NCBI GenBank assembly: GCA_964230215.1
Contig: CAXRGQ010000007.1
Span: 744,001-808,000 of the forward strand
Reading direction: 5' to 3'
Origin: JAUILH01 sp964230215
GTDB taxonomy: Bacteria > Bacteroidota > Bacteroidia > Flavobacteriales_D > JAUILH01
Length of the DNA: 64,000 nt
Below the pieces are notes generated by a model, which was given only the letters and a program-made list of their open reading frames with translations, was not told the DNA's origin and did not search any database. Shown piece after piece: positions 43,901 to 52,161 of the stretch (position 1 is its first letter; every line of letters begins with the position of its first letter). Made by a program: the position numbers and the translations under genes.

Positions 43901-44394
43901 GGTGGAATATAAGCAGGACGTTTACACTAATTTTGGAAGCAGAAGATGGTAACAAGGTTAACACTGCAGACTACGTAAGCGGCAGAAATTTTGACATTGA
44001 GTATAGCACAATACAAGCGAAATTTAGCTATCAACCAAGCACTAAGTTTAGAGTAAGCCTAGAAGGTATTTATGAGGATAAGCTGAATATTCTTGGGCTA
44101 GAGGAGGCTGTAATTAGCAACATTGGTACAGAGGTCCGCTATAACGTGCTTGAAAAAGGCAGTCTTTCAGCTAAGGTTAATTACGTCAATAATAAATATA
44201 CTGGTGACGACAATACCAATCTTGCCTATGAGATGCTAGACGCCTTAAAAACTGGGAATAACCTCACGTGGCAAGTTCTCTATCAGAGAAGTATAAATGA
44301 GTTTATTCAGCTAAACCTGAACTATTCTGGGCGAAAAACACCAGATAACTCATCTATTCATACTGGTGGCGTACAAGTCCGTGCAATTTTCTGA
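40957..44394 (+). CDS. Very large outer-membrane beta-barrel protein with SprA-like segment
   Basis: A 1145-residue protein with signal peptide (ending SSSLIAQ). Residues about 125-210 contain SGSISRGINVGNNQNLSVNS, then NLNLQLSGQLAPEIQVTASV and PQGNTQQLQDFDQVYIRVF. These read like the repeated segments of SprA, the giant T9SS translocon barrel, as I recall them. From about 215 on there are dozens of short alternating strands with aromatic ends, and it ends in a beta signal (GGVQVRAIF with terminal Phe). It is half the size of SprA and has no adjacent porV. Inferred: outer-membrane channel or assembly factor; identity as a SprA relative is tentative. Its end meets the convergent coiled-coil gene with 1 bp between. 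Confidence 0.65.
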   Translation: MQFVSYRHIVLLFLIINGLSSSLIAQTNVICDSIFLSTNELILDSAYIAESSININGLSSEDFEYDVSTKSIRLLDVKKSGVYMLCYRTFPEVFGTTYQALDTSVINFKQDPKQTSPFKLTDSYNYNDLFGSSLNKSGSISRGINVGNNQNLSVNSNLNLQLSGQLAPEIQVTASVTDDNIPIQPQGNTQQLQDFDQVYIRVFNEEKWSLTAGDFWLYKPKGYFMTYKKRAQGGTFSGLLTSNEVKKDELSVEASAALSKGKFARNQIQGVEGNQGPYRLSGANNEPFIIVLSGTERVYIDGQLLTRGQNNDYVIDYNTAEVSFTPKNLITKDRRIVIEFQYTDQNYARSLFQSHINYARKKGHVFLNVYSEQDARNQPLQLQLNDVQRQVLSFAGDNPSAAFASSIDTAVYAENRILYRQVDTVTGSGNYTILVYEPQPDTNLYKATFSNLGQGKGNYVLNEITAIGRTYRWVEPIGGVPQGTHEPVIELAAPSMQQMISAGGEIIINENNTLNAEGVFSNYDKNTFSSLDSRDNQGFGGKLNWRINKELSDKARIESNIGAEFVHENFQRIERFRAVEFERNWNVLQLQDKGHQLLGNANFLYKRKGLGGISYGLNTFQQFGDYEGLRNHLTFDLGKQSWKTRANASYLRSQGRQNSSFLRHKAYLSKTFGKVAIEYNDEHELNSLRDTALISAYQFYDYQLSLKTVDSSKNIYAIYFRQRHEKRPDSSEVLRNASLANHFGFDMQFLKNRNNQLKLNLAYRNLNIIDTNLLNLQGDNTVVGRLEHKGRWLKGAIITSTYYELGSGLELKREFLYIEVQAGQGVYTWIDYNEDGVKDLNEFEIAAFSDQANYVRVFAPTNEYVKTFTNQFSQSLFLKPGNVWRSEKGIKGFIARLSNQLVYRADRKTNTSNPEEFLNPLITEIADTSLISLSNTIRNTFFFNRTNQKFGMDYTFQNNSSKTLLTSGFDSRNLSSHLARLRWNISRTFTLILEAEDGNKVNTADYVSGRNFDIEYSTIQAKFSYQPSTKFRVSLEGIYEDKLNILGLEEAVISNIGTEVRYNVLEKGSLSAKVNYVNNKYTGDDNTNLAYEMLDALKTGNNLTWQVLYQRSINEFIQLNLNYSGRKTPDNSSIHTGGVQVRAIF

Positions 44395-44395
44395 T

Positions 44396-45391
44396 TTATT
44401 TCAAATCAAAATTCGCGCTACCAATTTTGTGACCTTCAGCCCATATCTCGATTTTGTAAGTACCATCTGCAGGCGGTGTTTCAGCAAAAACGTGGTAAAT
44501 ACAAACATCCAAGTCTCTATTTTGATAATCGATTTCTCTACCAGATGAGTACACCACACTGCTACCATCTGCACCTTTAAATGTGCTACTTCCAAGTACA
44601 TTACCGCCTGGGTCAATTACCCTTAGATAAAGAGATTTTACACCCGGTTTAGCAATGCTATTTTCCATCACCGTAAAACAAGTCTTAACTTGATTACAAC
44701 GTTTTGCACGTGTAGTTTCGCGTTGATCTCCGCCTCTAGTTAAGCGAATACCAGTTGCCACTGCACCAGCCGCTTTTAAGACCATTCCCTCTTTGATGGT
44801 CTCCTCCATGCGATTGGTTTTTACCTCATAATTGGTGATTGTTTTATCTGCTTGATCTAACTGTTCTTGTGCTCCCTTCAGACGTTTACTTAGCTCTTGA
44901 TTTTGAATAGTTAAAGAATCAATTCTTCTTACATATGTCTGCAGAACGCCACGTAAAACTTCAAGCTCTTCTTCCTTTTTTCTAAGTTGAGCGCCTCTCC
45001 ATTTACCTGCTTTAACCTCATCTTCCAGTTGTTTAATAAGGTTTCTTTTGGCTTCAAGTGAATCCATTAATGACCTGTTCTTGCCTTTAAGGTGCGAACT
45101 AATTGCGATCATCGTATCATAGTCTTCTAACAGTATGCTTAAGTCTTTTAGAAAGTCTTCAGGATTACTCTCTAGATCTTGCACGGCAGAATTTAGTATG
45201 CTGTTCTTTTCCCCCAATTCCTTATTAATTGAAGTACATTCATCCAGTTTTCCCTTCTGATTTTGCATCTCCATAAACATCAGTCCAGCACCTATCAGTA
45301 ACAATATGATAATTGTTATATATATCGGATCTCTAGATTTCTTGTCCTTGCTAGGAGCTGGTTTATGTACTGGTTTATCTTGTTCTGTCAT
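44396..45391 (-). CDS. Membrane-anchored coiled-coil protein of unknown function
   Basis: A 331-residue protein. A Lys-rich cytoplasmic start (residues 1-22), one membrane helix 23-41 (IYITIIILLLIGAGLMFMEM), then a long coiled coil about 42-205 with heptads of Leu/Ile, and a C-terminal beta-rich domain about 225-331 (RCNQVKTCFTVMENSIAKPG, then KSLYLRVIDPGGNVLGSS and DGTYKIEIWAEGHKIGSANF). Three Cys sit in the C-terminal domain (RCNQ, KTCF, DVCIY). This plan recurs in Bacteroidota proteins of unknown function. A TAATTTTG element at 45416-45409 precedes the start. It could be an envelope scaffold. Confidence 0.7.
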   Translation of the reverse strand: MTEQDKPVHKPAPSKDKKSRDPIYITIIILLLIGAGLMFMEMQNQKGKLDECTSINKELGEKNSILNSAVQDLESNPEDFLKDLSILLEDYDTMIAISSHLKGKNRSLMDSLEAKRNLIKQLEDEVKAGKWRGAQLRKKEEELEVLRGVLQTYVRRIDSLTIQNQELSKRLKGAQEQLDQADKTITNYEVKTNRMEETIKEGMVLKAAGAVATGIRLTRGGDQRETTRAKRCNQVKTCFTVMENSIAKPGVKSLYLRVIDPGGNVLGSSTFKGADGSSVVYSSGREIDYQNRDLDVCIYHVFAETPPADGTYKIEIWAEGHKIGSANFDLK

Positions 45392-45571
45392 AGCTACTTT
45401 ATTCTACGCAAAATTAATGTATTAATTGTGTCATACTCGTATATGTTCACGAATGTTTCAACACTCCACTATAGATTATTTAATCAAGTTCAGTTACAAA
45501 GTTATGTAGGCTAAAATTGAGTTATTAATAAAACTTGGTGTAGATTAGAGATGACTTAGTTAAAAGTAGTT

Positions 45572-46252
45572 ATGTCGTTTCTAGAAGATTTTTTGGCGCT
45601 TTTTTACCCTAAGGTTTGTTGTGGATGCAGTAAATCACTGCTTAAAGGAGAAAATGGAATTTGCCTTGAGTGCAAAATGATGTTGCCAACAGTTCCAATC
45701 CAAAGTCTGCAGAATAATCAAATTTCTAAAGTGTTATGGGGCAGAGTAAAGATTAGAGATAGCTTTAGCTTGGTTGAGTTTAATAAAGGCCATAGAATTC
45801 AGAAAATCCTACACGCCATTAAATATGAAAACAACCCAATTGCTGCGAATGAACTTGGGAGAATGATGGGCGAGTCGATTGAACAACTAGGAGGACATTA
45901 TGATAGTATCGTTCCAGTGCCGCTTCATCCAAAACGGCAAAAAATAAGAGGCTACAACCAAGCAGAGGAAATAGCAAATGGCCTGGCTGAAGTGCTACAC
46001 ATACATGTCGAAACTAGAGCTTGCGAAAGAGTCGCTTACAACAAAACGCAAACCAATAAAGGTAGATTAGATCGATGGGAGAATGTGGAGGAAATATTTG
46101 AATTAAAACAGCCAGACTTACTATTAGAGCATGATGTTCTGGTGGTAGATGACGTCTTAACTACGGGTGCGACCCTGGAGGCTTTTACAGCACAACTGCT
46201 TTCTGGCCCATGTAAATCAGTAAGTATTGCAACGGCTGCTTGCGTGCTTTAA
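45572..46252 (+). CDS. comF: ComF-family phosphoribosyltransferase-like protein
   Basis: A 226-residue protein. N-terminal zinc finger with Cys16, Cys17, Cys19, Cys31 and Cys34 (KVCCGCSKSLL, then GICLEC), and a PRTase domain with DSIVPVPLHPKRQKIRGYNQ and the PRPP-binding motif VLVVDDVLTTGATLEAF. ComF supports DNA uptake and replication restart in other bacteria. First gene of an operon with fRMsr, an Ig-like lipoprotein and GT39; the next gene starts 14 bp after its stop. Confidence 0.92.
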   Translation: MSFLEDFLALFYPKVCCGCSKSLLKGENGICLECKMMLPTVPIQSLQNNQISKVLWGRVKIRDSFSLVEFNKGHRIQKILHAIKYENNPIAANELGRMMGESIEQLGGHYDSIVPVPLHPKRQKIRGYNQAEEIANGLAEVLHIHVETRACERVAYNKTQTNKGRLDRWENVEEIFELKQPDLLLEHDVLVVDDVLTTGATLEAFTAQLLSGPCKSVSIATAACVL

Positions 46253-46266
46253 TTTATATTTGCGCC

Positions 46267-46752
46267 ATGGCAGAAAGCTTATATATCGAAAAGGGATTGG
46301 ATAAAGAGGAGTTGTATACGCAGCTATACCCACAGTTAAAGGCACTTATAGAGGGGGAGGCAAACCTTATTGCAAACATGGCTAACTTTTGTGCCGTGCT
46401 CAATGAGGCTTTTGGCTTTTTATGGACTGGGTTTTATTTAGTGGATGGGAATGAGTTGGTTCTCGGGCCATTTCAAGGACCTATTGCTTGTACAAGAATT
46501 CAGCACGGTAAGGGTGTGTGCGGAACAGCGTGGAAAAACAACGAGACGATAGTTGTCCCAAATGTGGATGAATTTCCGGGGCATATTGCGTGTTCAAGTT
46601 TGTCAAAGTCTGAAATAGTTGTGCCGGGAAGACATAAAAATGGGGAAGTTGCGTTTATTCTTGATATCGATAGTGCCGAGCTAAATTCATTTGACGCAAT
46701 TGATGAAAAGCATTTAGGTAAATACATTAATCTGATTGAAGCTTGTCTATAA
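46267..46752 (+). CDS. msrC: Free methionine-R-sulfoxide reductase (GAF domain)
   Basis: Reduces free Met-(R)-sulfoxide. I start at ATG 46267 (161 residues); the frame is open to 46240 but that would overlap comF. The three catalytic cysteines of fRMsr keep the known spacing: Cys75 (GPIACTRI), Cys85 (GKGVCGTA), Cys109 (GHIACSSL). Other GAF signatures: WTGFYLVDGNELVLGPFQGP and SEIVVPGRHKNGEVAFILDI. Last codons overlap the TTG start of the next gene. Confidence 0.93.
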   Translation: MAESLYIEKGLDKEELYTQLYPQLKALIEGEANLIANMANFCAVLNEAFGFLWTGFYLVDGNELVLGPFQGPIACTRIQHGKGVCGTAWKNNETIVVPNVDEFPGHIACSSLSKSEIVVPGRHKNGEVAFILDIDSAELNSFDAIDEKHLGKYINLIEACL

Positions 46753-48302
46753 TTAGAACCATACACTATTTATTTGTTCTTGTACTTATAGCATCTTGCG
46801 CCACAATTTCGGCTCCTACTGGGGGAGATAAGGATACTGCAGCTCCTAAACCAGTGAGGTTTTATCCAGAAAATCAAGCACTAAACTTTTCGTCACAAAG
46901 CATTCTTATCGAGTTTGACGAGTTCATTTCACTCAACTCACCCAAACAAAATATAATAGTCTCTCCACCGCTTAAATATCCTTTGGAAGTGATTGCCAAG
47001 GGAAAAACGGCAACGATTAGTTTTAAAGACACGCTTAGAAAAAATACAACCTATAACTTCTACTTTGCTGGGGCAATAAAGGACTTTACAGAAGGGAACG
47101 ACACTACCTTTTCATACGTGTTAAGTACGGGTGAAATGATTGATTCTTTGAGCTTATCGGTGCTTGTGAAAGACGCATTTACATCTAAACCACAAGCAGA
47201 TGTTTGGGTCTTGGCTTATGATTCGCCCGAATCTGGCAACATTGATTCGTTGCGCCCACTATACCTAGCAAAAACAGATAAAGGAGGACGAGCCAAATTG
47301 AATTATTTGGCAAATAAACCATTATGGCTTTATGCACTCAATGATTTGAATGGAGACCTTAATCTGAATGTGGGTCAAGACAAACTAGGTTTTGTTGGTG
47401 AGCAGGTTATTCCGGGTGATTCGATTGTCCCATCCATCAGAATGTATGCAACGCTTGATACAAGCTTAAAAATTATTAGCAAGACCTATGATCATCCTGG
47501 ACTTATAACTCTTGTGTTTAATAAGGAATGTGATTTAAGTAATAAGATACTGAGTGATGGTGTCGCAGACATAAGAGTGAGTAATGACTCTATGCAAGTG
47601 TTTTTATCAGATGATTATATTAAGAAAGGGAATTATACACTAAGTATCGACAATACTCGAGACACCTTAGTGTACACCTTTTATATTCCAAATGATTTAA
47701 CAAGTTTTAGCTCTAATCTTGAAGGACCCGCAAGAAACTCATTCTCACACACAAATGGCTTGAGGTTTAAATGCGATAGACCAATAAAGCAATATCTGGA
47801 GGATAAGATAAGTGTGAAGTATGATAGTGTTGAACTGCCCATTCGCATTGAAATAGACTCTACGGATAAGCGATTCATTTGGATTAGAGGCGATTTTGCT
47901 CCATCAAAAGCATATACAGTTAAGATTCAAGAAGGAGCAATTCAAGGCAGTAATGCTTGGCAAAATGATAGTCTATTCAAGGCTTTTAACACATATCCAG
48001 AGAACTATTTTGGTAAGATAACCTACAGCGGCGAAAGGAAGGGACTATTGCAATTAACCAAGGAGGAAATAGTCGTTTGGGAGGGTGGTGTTGATGTGTC
48101 TTCTGTTATACTCCTTGACAAGCTAACACCGGGCAAGTATCAGTTTAGGATGATAGAGGATACTGACGGAAACGGAAAGTGGAGCCCTGGAAATCACCAT
48201 ATGGGCGTACAACCAGAAAAGGTCTATTACTACCCGAATGAAATTGACTTAAGAACGGGTTGGGACATTGAAATTGAGTGGCGTGAGCTAGAATTAGAGT
48301 AA
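46743..48302 (+). CDS. Lipoprotein with bacterial Ig-like (Big_5) domain
   Basis: A 519-residue lipoprotein with a TTG start at 46743, overlapping the fRMsr stop by 10 bp. Signal peptide IIRTIHYLFVLVLIASC with lipid Cys19. Directly after come PTGGDKDTAAPKPVRFYPEN and SILIEFDEFISLNSPKQNI, the pattern of the SbsA/Big_5 Ig-like domain at the head of many Bacteroidota lipoproteins. A carboxypeptidase-regulatory-like part (LSVLVKDAFTSKPQADVWVL) and further beta domains follow. The C-terminus has YQFRMIEDTDGNGKWSPGNH, also typical. Role unknown; outer-membrane location inferred. Confidence 0.82.
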   Translation: MSIIRTIHYLFVLVLIASCATISAPTGGDKDTAAPKPVRFYPENQALNFSSQSILIEFDEFISLNSPKQNIIVSPPLKYPLEVIAKGKTATISFKDTLRKNTTYNFYFAGAIKDFTEGNDTTFSYVLSTGEMIDSLSLSVLVKDAFTSKPQADVWVLAYDSPESGNIDSLRPLYLAKTDKGGRAKLNYLANKPLWLYALNDLNGDLNLNVGQDKLGFVGEQVIPGDSIVPSIRMYATLDTSLKIISKTYDHPGLITLVFNKECDLSNKILSDGVADIRVSNDSMQVFLSDDYIKKGNYTLSIDNTRDTLVYTFYIPNDLTSFSSNLEGPARNSFSHTNGLRFKCDRPIKQYLEDKISVKYDSVELPIRIEIDSTDKRFIWIRGDFAPSKAYTVKIQEGAIQGSNAWQNDSLFKAFNTYPENYFGKITYSGERKGLLQLTKEEIVVWEGGVDVSSVILLDKLTPGKYQFRMIEDTDGNGKWSPGNHHMGVQPEKVYYYPNEIDLRTGWDIEIEWRELELE

Positions 48303-49676
48303 ATGCAATTGTTTAATCATAGATTCTTTTGGCATTGCCTTCTGATAATTGGAGTCGTGTTTTGCGTATCTGGCAATCATCTTTTTGATCAAACCATGTT
48401 TATGGATGGCCTTACGTATACGGACGTAAGTATTAACATGATGTCTGGCGAAGGAAGTATTTGGAGCCCCAAATATACAGAGGTCTGGAACCCCTTCTAT
48501 GAACATCCTCCTTTGGCATATGCAACGCAGGCCACTGTTTTATCAATTACTGGCGCGCCGTTATGGGGAGACGCTTTATATGGAATAGTTTGTTTTATAC
48601 TGGTGTTTATAGCTATAGTTAAGTCATTTAGATTCATAGCTAAATCTAACGGAAAGTCGGATGTTCTTCCCTTACTATTGTTCTTAAGCTGCCCAATTGT
48701 TTGGTGGAGTATAGGCAACAATATTTTAGAGAACACTTTGATGGTATTTACAACGTGGGCTAGCTATTATCTAATATCAAATATTCATCAGAAGACAGTA
48801 TGGAGACCACTATTGGCAGGAATGCTTGTAGCGGCAGCATTTTTATCAAAAGGGTTTACAGGCTTATTTCCAATTTCATTGCCTTTTCTTTTAATGTTCT
48901 TAAGTAGACCATATGATTTTCGCTACTTCCTTCGTGAGACATTTACGGTAATAGTGGGGCTTGGCGTTATAATGGGCGCCATACTGATAGATAATAACGC
49001 ACTAGCTTTTTTCGAAAACTACATGAATCAGCAGGTTATACGTAGCCTGAGCGGCATTCAAACGGTAAACTCACGATTCGACATCTTATTAAAATTCCTA
49101 CTTGAGATATTACCTATGCTTGTTGTCTTCCTAAGCATATCCATCTATAAAAACATAAAAAACAAAACGATTTCAAACAGCTCATGGTTTTGGGTTTTAA
49201 CCATATATAGTTTATGTCCTGTGCTACCAATTTGCGTGAGCCTTAAGCAAGGAGCGTTCTATATTTTAGCCGCGTATCCTATAGTTGCTTTGGCGATGGC
49301 GCTATGGCTGTATCAGAATATAGAACTTAAGCTTCATGCTAAATGGCATAGGCCAATTATAGCTTTGGTTTTTCTGGGGGGTTTAGGCAATGTTGCCTTC
49401 CATTTCAACAAATTAGGGGCGCATGCTGATATGATAAATGAAGTTGATGACATGGCAAAAACGATTGAGGGTACGGTAGCTTGTGATCATGAAACATATG
49501 TTGATTGGTCTTTTCAAACCTATTTATACCGCAGACACGGAATATCATTGGACAATAAAAATCCGTATGACCATGATTTCCTTATACTAGTTGCAGCCAG
49601 CAAAAACAGCGTGATACCTAATTACAGCTTATACAAGGATTATGGGAAACATGTGATATTTAAACGGCATGATTAA
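48303..49676 (+). CDS. GT39-family (ArnT/PMT-like) membrane glycosyltransferase
   Basis: A 457-residue GT-C protein with about eleven hydrophobic helices. The first periplasmic loop has FMDGLTYTDVSINMMSGEGS, with the Asp of the family's catalytic region, and EVWNPFYEHPPLAYATQATV with the HPP motif. Uses polyprenyl-phosphate sugars to modify lipid or protein. It begins on the base after the preceding stop, so it is part of the comF operon, and its 3' end overlaps the convergent nitrilase gene by 4 bp. Confidence 0.82.
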   Translation: MQLFNHRFFWHCLLIIGVVFCVSGNHLFDQTMFMDGLTYTDVSINMMSGEGSIWSPKYTEVWNPFYEHPPLAYATQATVLSITGAPLWGDALYGIVCFILVFIAIVKSFRFIAKSNGKSDVLPLLLFLSCPIVWWSIGNNILENTLMVFTTWASYYLISNIHQKTVWRPLLAGMLVAAAFLSKGFTGLFPISLPFLLMFLSRPYDFRYFLRETFTVIVGLGVIMGAILIDNNALAFFENYMNQQVIRSLSGIQTVNSRFDILLKFLLEILPMLVVFLSISIYKNIKNKTISNSSWFWVLTIYSLCPVLPICVSLKQGAFYILAAYPIVALAMALWLYQNIELKLHAKWHRPIIALVFLGGLGNVAFHFNKLGAHADMINEVDDMAKTIEGTVACDHETYVDWSFQTYLYRRHGISLDNKNPYDHDFLILVAASKNSVIPNYSLYKDYGKHVIFKRHD

Positions 49677-50449
49677 TCTTCAATCGAAAATTTATCTGCG
49701 TCTTTGTGAACAGGAAACTTCTCTCTAAAATCCTTAAGAATAGAATATGATAGGCTAGATGTAATGACCGCTTCATTGTGATTTTCATCCCTCATAATAT
49801 ATTCGCCATACGGATCAATTATTGCACTGTCCCCAACAAACGTGAAGTCGTTCTTATCATTTCCAACCCTATTACATGCTATCACATAAGCTTGGTTTTC
49901 AATAGCTCGCGCAAGGAGCAAGGATTTCCAAGCGTTTCTCCTGGGTTCGGGCCAGTTGGCAACATATATTATAATATCCGCTTTTCCGTTTAGCTTTGAC
50001 CATACTGGGAAACGCAAATCATAACATACATAGGGACTAATTTTCCATCCTTTATAGTCTATAATGAGCTGTTTGTTGCCAGGCGTATAGGAGATATGCT
50101 CTCCAGCCATAGAAAAGAGGTGCCTTTTATCGTATGATTCGTATGTTCCATCTGGATGAACAAACAAAAATCGATTATAATAGCGTCCAGTATCCTTAAT
50201 TGCAAGCGAACCACAGACTGCCGCATTGTATTTTTTAGCTTGATTTTGCATCCAGTTTAAACTAAATGAATTTTCCATGTCTTCTGCAATGGGCGATGGT
50301 TTCATAGTGAATCCAGTACTAAACATCTCGGGCAAGACATATAAGTCGGTATTGTCATGATTAAAAAAGGCCTCATATCGTTTGCAATTTCCCTCGATAT
50401 TTTCCCAGTCAATATCTACTTGAAGTGTTTTAACGTTTAAATCTTGCAT
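49673..50449 (-). CDS. Nitrilase-family omega-amidase (YafV/MtnU-like)
   Basis: A 258-residue carbon-nitrogen hydrolase with the catalytic set Glu41 (LPEMFSTGF), Lys108 (YDKRHLFSMAGE) and Cys142 (SPYVCYDLRFPVW). The KRHLFSMAGEH stretch and length match omega-amidases that hydrolyse alpha-ketoglutaramate. Its 5' end overlaps by 13 bp the upstream aminotransferase gene, whose family transfers the amino group of glutamine to methylthio-ketobutyrate; together they regenerate methionine and drive the reaction by removing ketoglutaramate. Confidence 0.9.
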   Translation of the reverse strand: MQDLNVKTLQVDIDWENIEGNCKRYEAFFNHDNTDLYVLPEMFSTGFTMKPSPIAEDMENSFSLNWMQNQAKKYNAAVCGSLAIKDTGRYYNRFLFVHPDGTYESYDKRHLFSMAGEHISYTPGNKQLIIDYKGWKISPYVCYDLRFPVWSKLNGKADIIIYVANWPEPRRNAWKSLLLARAIENQAYVIACNRVGNDKNDFTFVGDSAIIDPYGEYIMRDENHNEAVITSSLSYSILKDFREKFPVHKDADKFSIED

Positions 50450-51573
50450 AATATATCAGCTGCTTTAATAAGTGTATCATTATTTTTAGCAAAACACAAT
50501 CTAAGGATCTTGTGGTCTTCTGCTGTACTGTAAAAGACAGAACACGGAATACTGGCGACCCCATACTCTATGGTCATTCTTTTGGCGAAATCAACATCAT
50601 TTTCTTGACTGATTGCGCTATAATTCACTAGTTGAAAGTAGGTGCCATTTGATGGTAATAATTCAAATCTACTCCCACTCAAGGCAGTTTGTAAAAGATC
50701 TCTTTTCTTTTGAAAGAATGCAGGAAGTTCTTGATATGATTGATTCGGCACATATTCTGCAAGCGCCATTTGAATTGGAGTATTGCAACTAAACACAATG
50801 TACTGATGAAACTTTCTGAACTCCTTAGTTAATGAATGCGGAGCAACGCAGTAGCCCATTTTCCATCCTGTGGTATGATAGGTTTTCCCGAATGAGTAGC
50901 AGATAAAACTTCTTTCAAACAAGGCAGGATAGTCTAGGACAGAGATGTGATGCTTACCACCAAACACAATGTGTTCATACACTTCATCCGAAATAAGATA
51001 AAGATTATGTTTGAGCACAAGTTCTTCAATAGCCTGTAATTCCTCGTTTGAGATAATCGCTCCTGAGGGATTATGGGGAGAATTGATAATAATTGCTTTT
51101 GTCTTATTTGTGATTTTGGCGGCTAGATCCTCCAAAGGAATACTAAAATCAGGATAATTAAGTGAAATGTGTATTGTTTTACCGCCATATGCAGCAATCG
51201 CAGGCTCATAACAATCGTAGGCCGGGTCAAAAACAATCACCTCATCTCCTTTCTCAACAAGGCAACTAATGGCTGAAAATATTGCCTGGGTAGCTCCGGC
51301 GGTGATAGTAATGTTGTCCGCATTGATGGAGGTTGTATGCCTAGCAGTGTATTTTATTGCCAAGGCCTCTCTTAAGCTCAGATTACCAGGCATAGGAGCA
51401 TATTGATTAAATCCCTTTTGCATGAAGGAATTTACTGATTCAATTAATCCTTCATCACAATTGAACTCGGGAAAACCCTGAGACAGATTTATGGCATTGT
51501 GTTTATTTGCAAGTGCAGACATCACTGAAAAGATAGTATCGCCTACTTGCGGTAGTTTACTTTTAAAACTCAT
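50437..51573 (-). CDS. PLP-dependent methionine/glutamine aminotransferase (YbdL/MtnE-like)
   Basis: A 378-residue fold type I class I/II aminotransferase. ALANKHNAINLSQGFPEFNC is typical of YbdL and glutamine transaminase K. PLP ligands: Asn168 region (INSPHNPSG), Asp196 (LISDEVYEH) and the Schiff-base Lys230 (YSFGKTYHTTGWKMGY). It works with the overlapping omega-amidase gene. No other methionine salvage genes are adjacent. Confidence 0.92.
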   Translation of the reverse strand: MSFKSKLPQVGDTIFSVMSALANKHNAINLSQGFPEFNCDEGLIESVNSFMQKGFNQYAPMPGNLSLREALAIKYTARHTTSINADNITITAGATQAIFSAISCLVEKGDEVIVFDPAYDCYEPAIAAYGGKTIHISLNYPDFSIPLEDLAAKITNKTKAIIINSPHNPSGAIISNEELQAIEELVLKHNLYLISDEVYEHIVFGGKHHISVLDYPALFERSFICYSFGKTYHTTGWKMGYCVAPHSLTKEFRKFHQYIVFSCNTPIQMALAEYVPNQSYQELPAFFQKKRDLLQTALSGSRFELLPSNGTYFQLVNYSAISQENDVDFAKRMTIEYGVASIPCSVFYSTAEDHKILRLCFAKNNDTLIKAADILCKI

Positions 51574-51658
51574 GCATTAAATATGTACAAAATCTGTCAA
51601 ATTTTGGGTTAAAATGACTGGTTTTTAAAGAATAAATGACTTGAAATATGAAAAACAT

Positions 51659-51689
51659 TTGATATCTAACAGAAAAGCTCATTTCTTTG
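51659..51689 (+). promoter_or_regulatory. Promoter of array gene 1
   Basis: TTG at 51659-51661, 20-bp spacer, TTTCTTTG at 51682-51689 (7 of 8 to TAnnTTTG). The same 20-bp spacing recurs before array genes 2 and 3. Confidence 0.5.
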
Positions 51690-51717
51690 TTGGACTTAAA
51701 ACTTAAATTATTTAGCA

Positions 51718-51951
51718 ATGAAAAAAGTATTATTATCATTAGTAGTTGTTGCTGCAGTAGGAATGACTTCTTGCGGTGGAGGTGACGTATGTTCATGTTT
51801 GAAAGATGCAGAAAAGATGGCTGAAGAAGCTGGAGATGATGCTGACAAGCAAAAAGAAGCACAGGAAAAATCTCTAGAATGTTTAGATATGGTAAAAGAC
51901 ATGTCTGAAGAAGAGATTGAAGCTGAAATGAAAGATTGCGATCTTGAGTAA
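51718..51951 (+). CDS. Small acidic CxC lipoprotein, array gene 1
   Basis: A 77-residue lipoprotein. Signal peptide VLLSLVVVAAVGMTSC with lipid Cys19, then GGGDVCSCLKDAEKMAEEAG with Cys25 and Cys27, an acidic helix, SLECLDMVKDMSEEEIEAEM with the third Cys, and a final DCDLE with the fourth. The mature protein is about 40 percent Asp/Glu. The leader TTAAATTATTTAG (51703-51715) ends 2 nt before the ATG and is identical in array genes 2 and 3. Function unknown. The Cys could form two disulfides in the periplasm or bind a metal. Confidence 0.8.
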   Translation: MKKVLLSLVVVAAVGMTSCGGGDVCSCLKDAEKMAEEAGDDADKQKEAQEKSLECLDMVKDMSEEEIEAEMKDCDLE

Positions 51952-51991
51952 AAAAATCGAATCTAGTGATTCGGTTCACTAGACATAATTT

Positions 51992-52017
51992 AACCCACCT
52001 TTAGGTGGGTTTTTTTG
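51992..52017 (+). terminator. Terminator of array gene 1
   Basis: ACCCACC (51993-51999), loop TTTA, GGTGGGT (52004-52010), then seven T. A second hairpin without T run, TCTAGTGA/TCACTAGA, precedes it at 51962-51983. Confidence 0.9.
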
Positions 52018-52089
52018 TTTTTGAAGGGTGTATTTGTGCTTATTGATCTGATAAGGAGAAGTATTAAAATCAAAAAAATGCCTGAAAAC

Positions 52090-52120
52090 TTGACTTGTAT
52101 TGAAAAAGCATGTTAATTTG
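52090..52120 (+). promoter_or_regulatory. Promoter of array gene 2
   Basis: TTG at 52090-52092, 20-bp spacer, TTAATTTG at 52113-52120 (7 of 8 to TAnnTTTG). Confidence 0.5.
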
Positions 52121-52161
52121 CGCCCTATTAAAAAAAACTTAAAAACTTAAATTATTTAGTT

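Noticed and set aside
51708..51902. Minus-strand open frames (also at 52595-52843, 52967-53248, 53695-54105, 54202-54399) rich in Ser/Phe opposite the array genes
   Set aside because: They are antisense shadows: Glu/Lys-rich codons read backwards give Ser/Phe. No start context, promoter or family.
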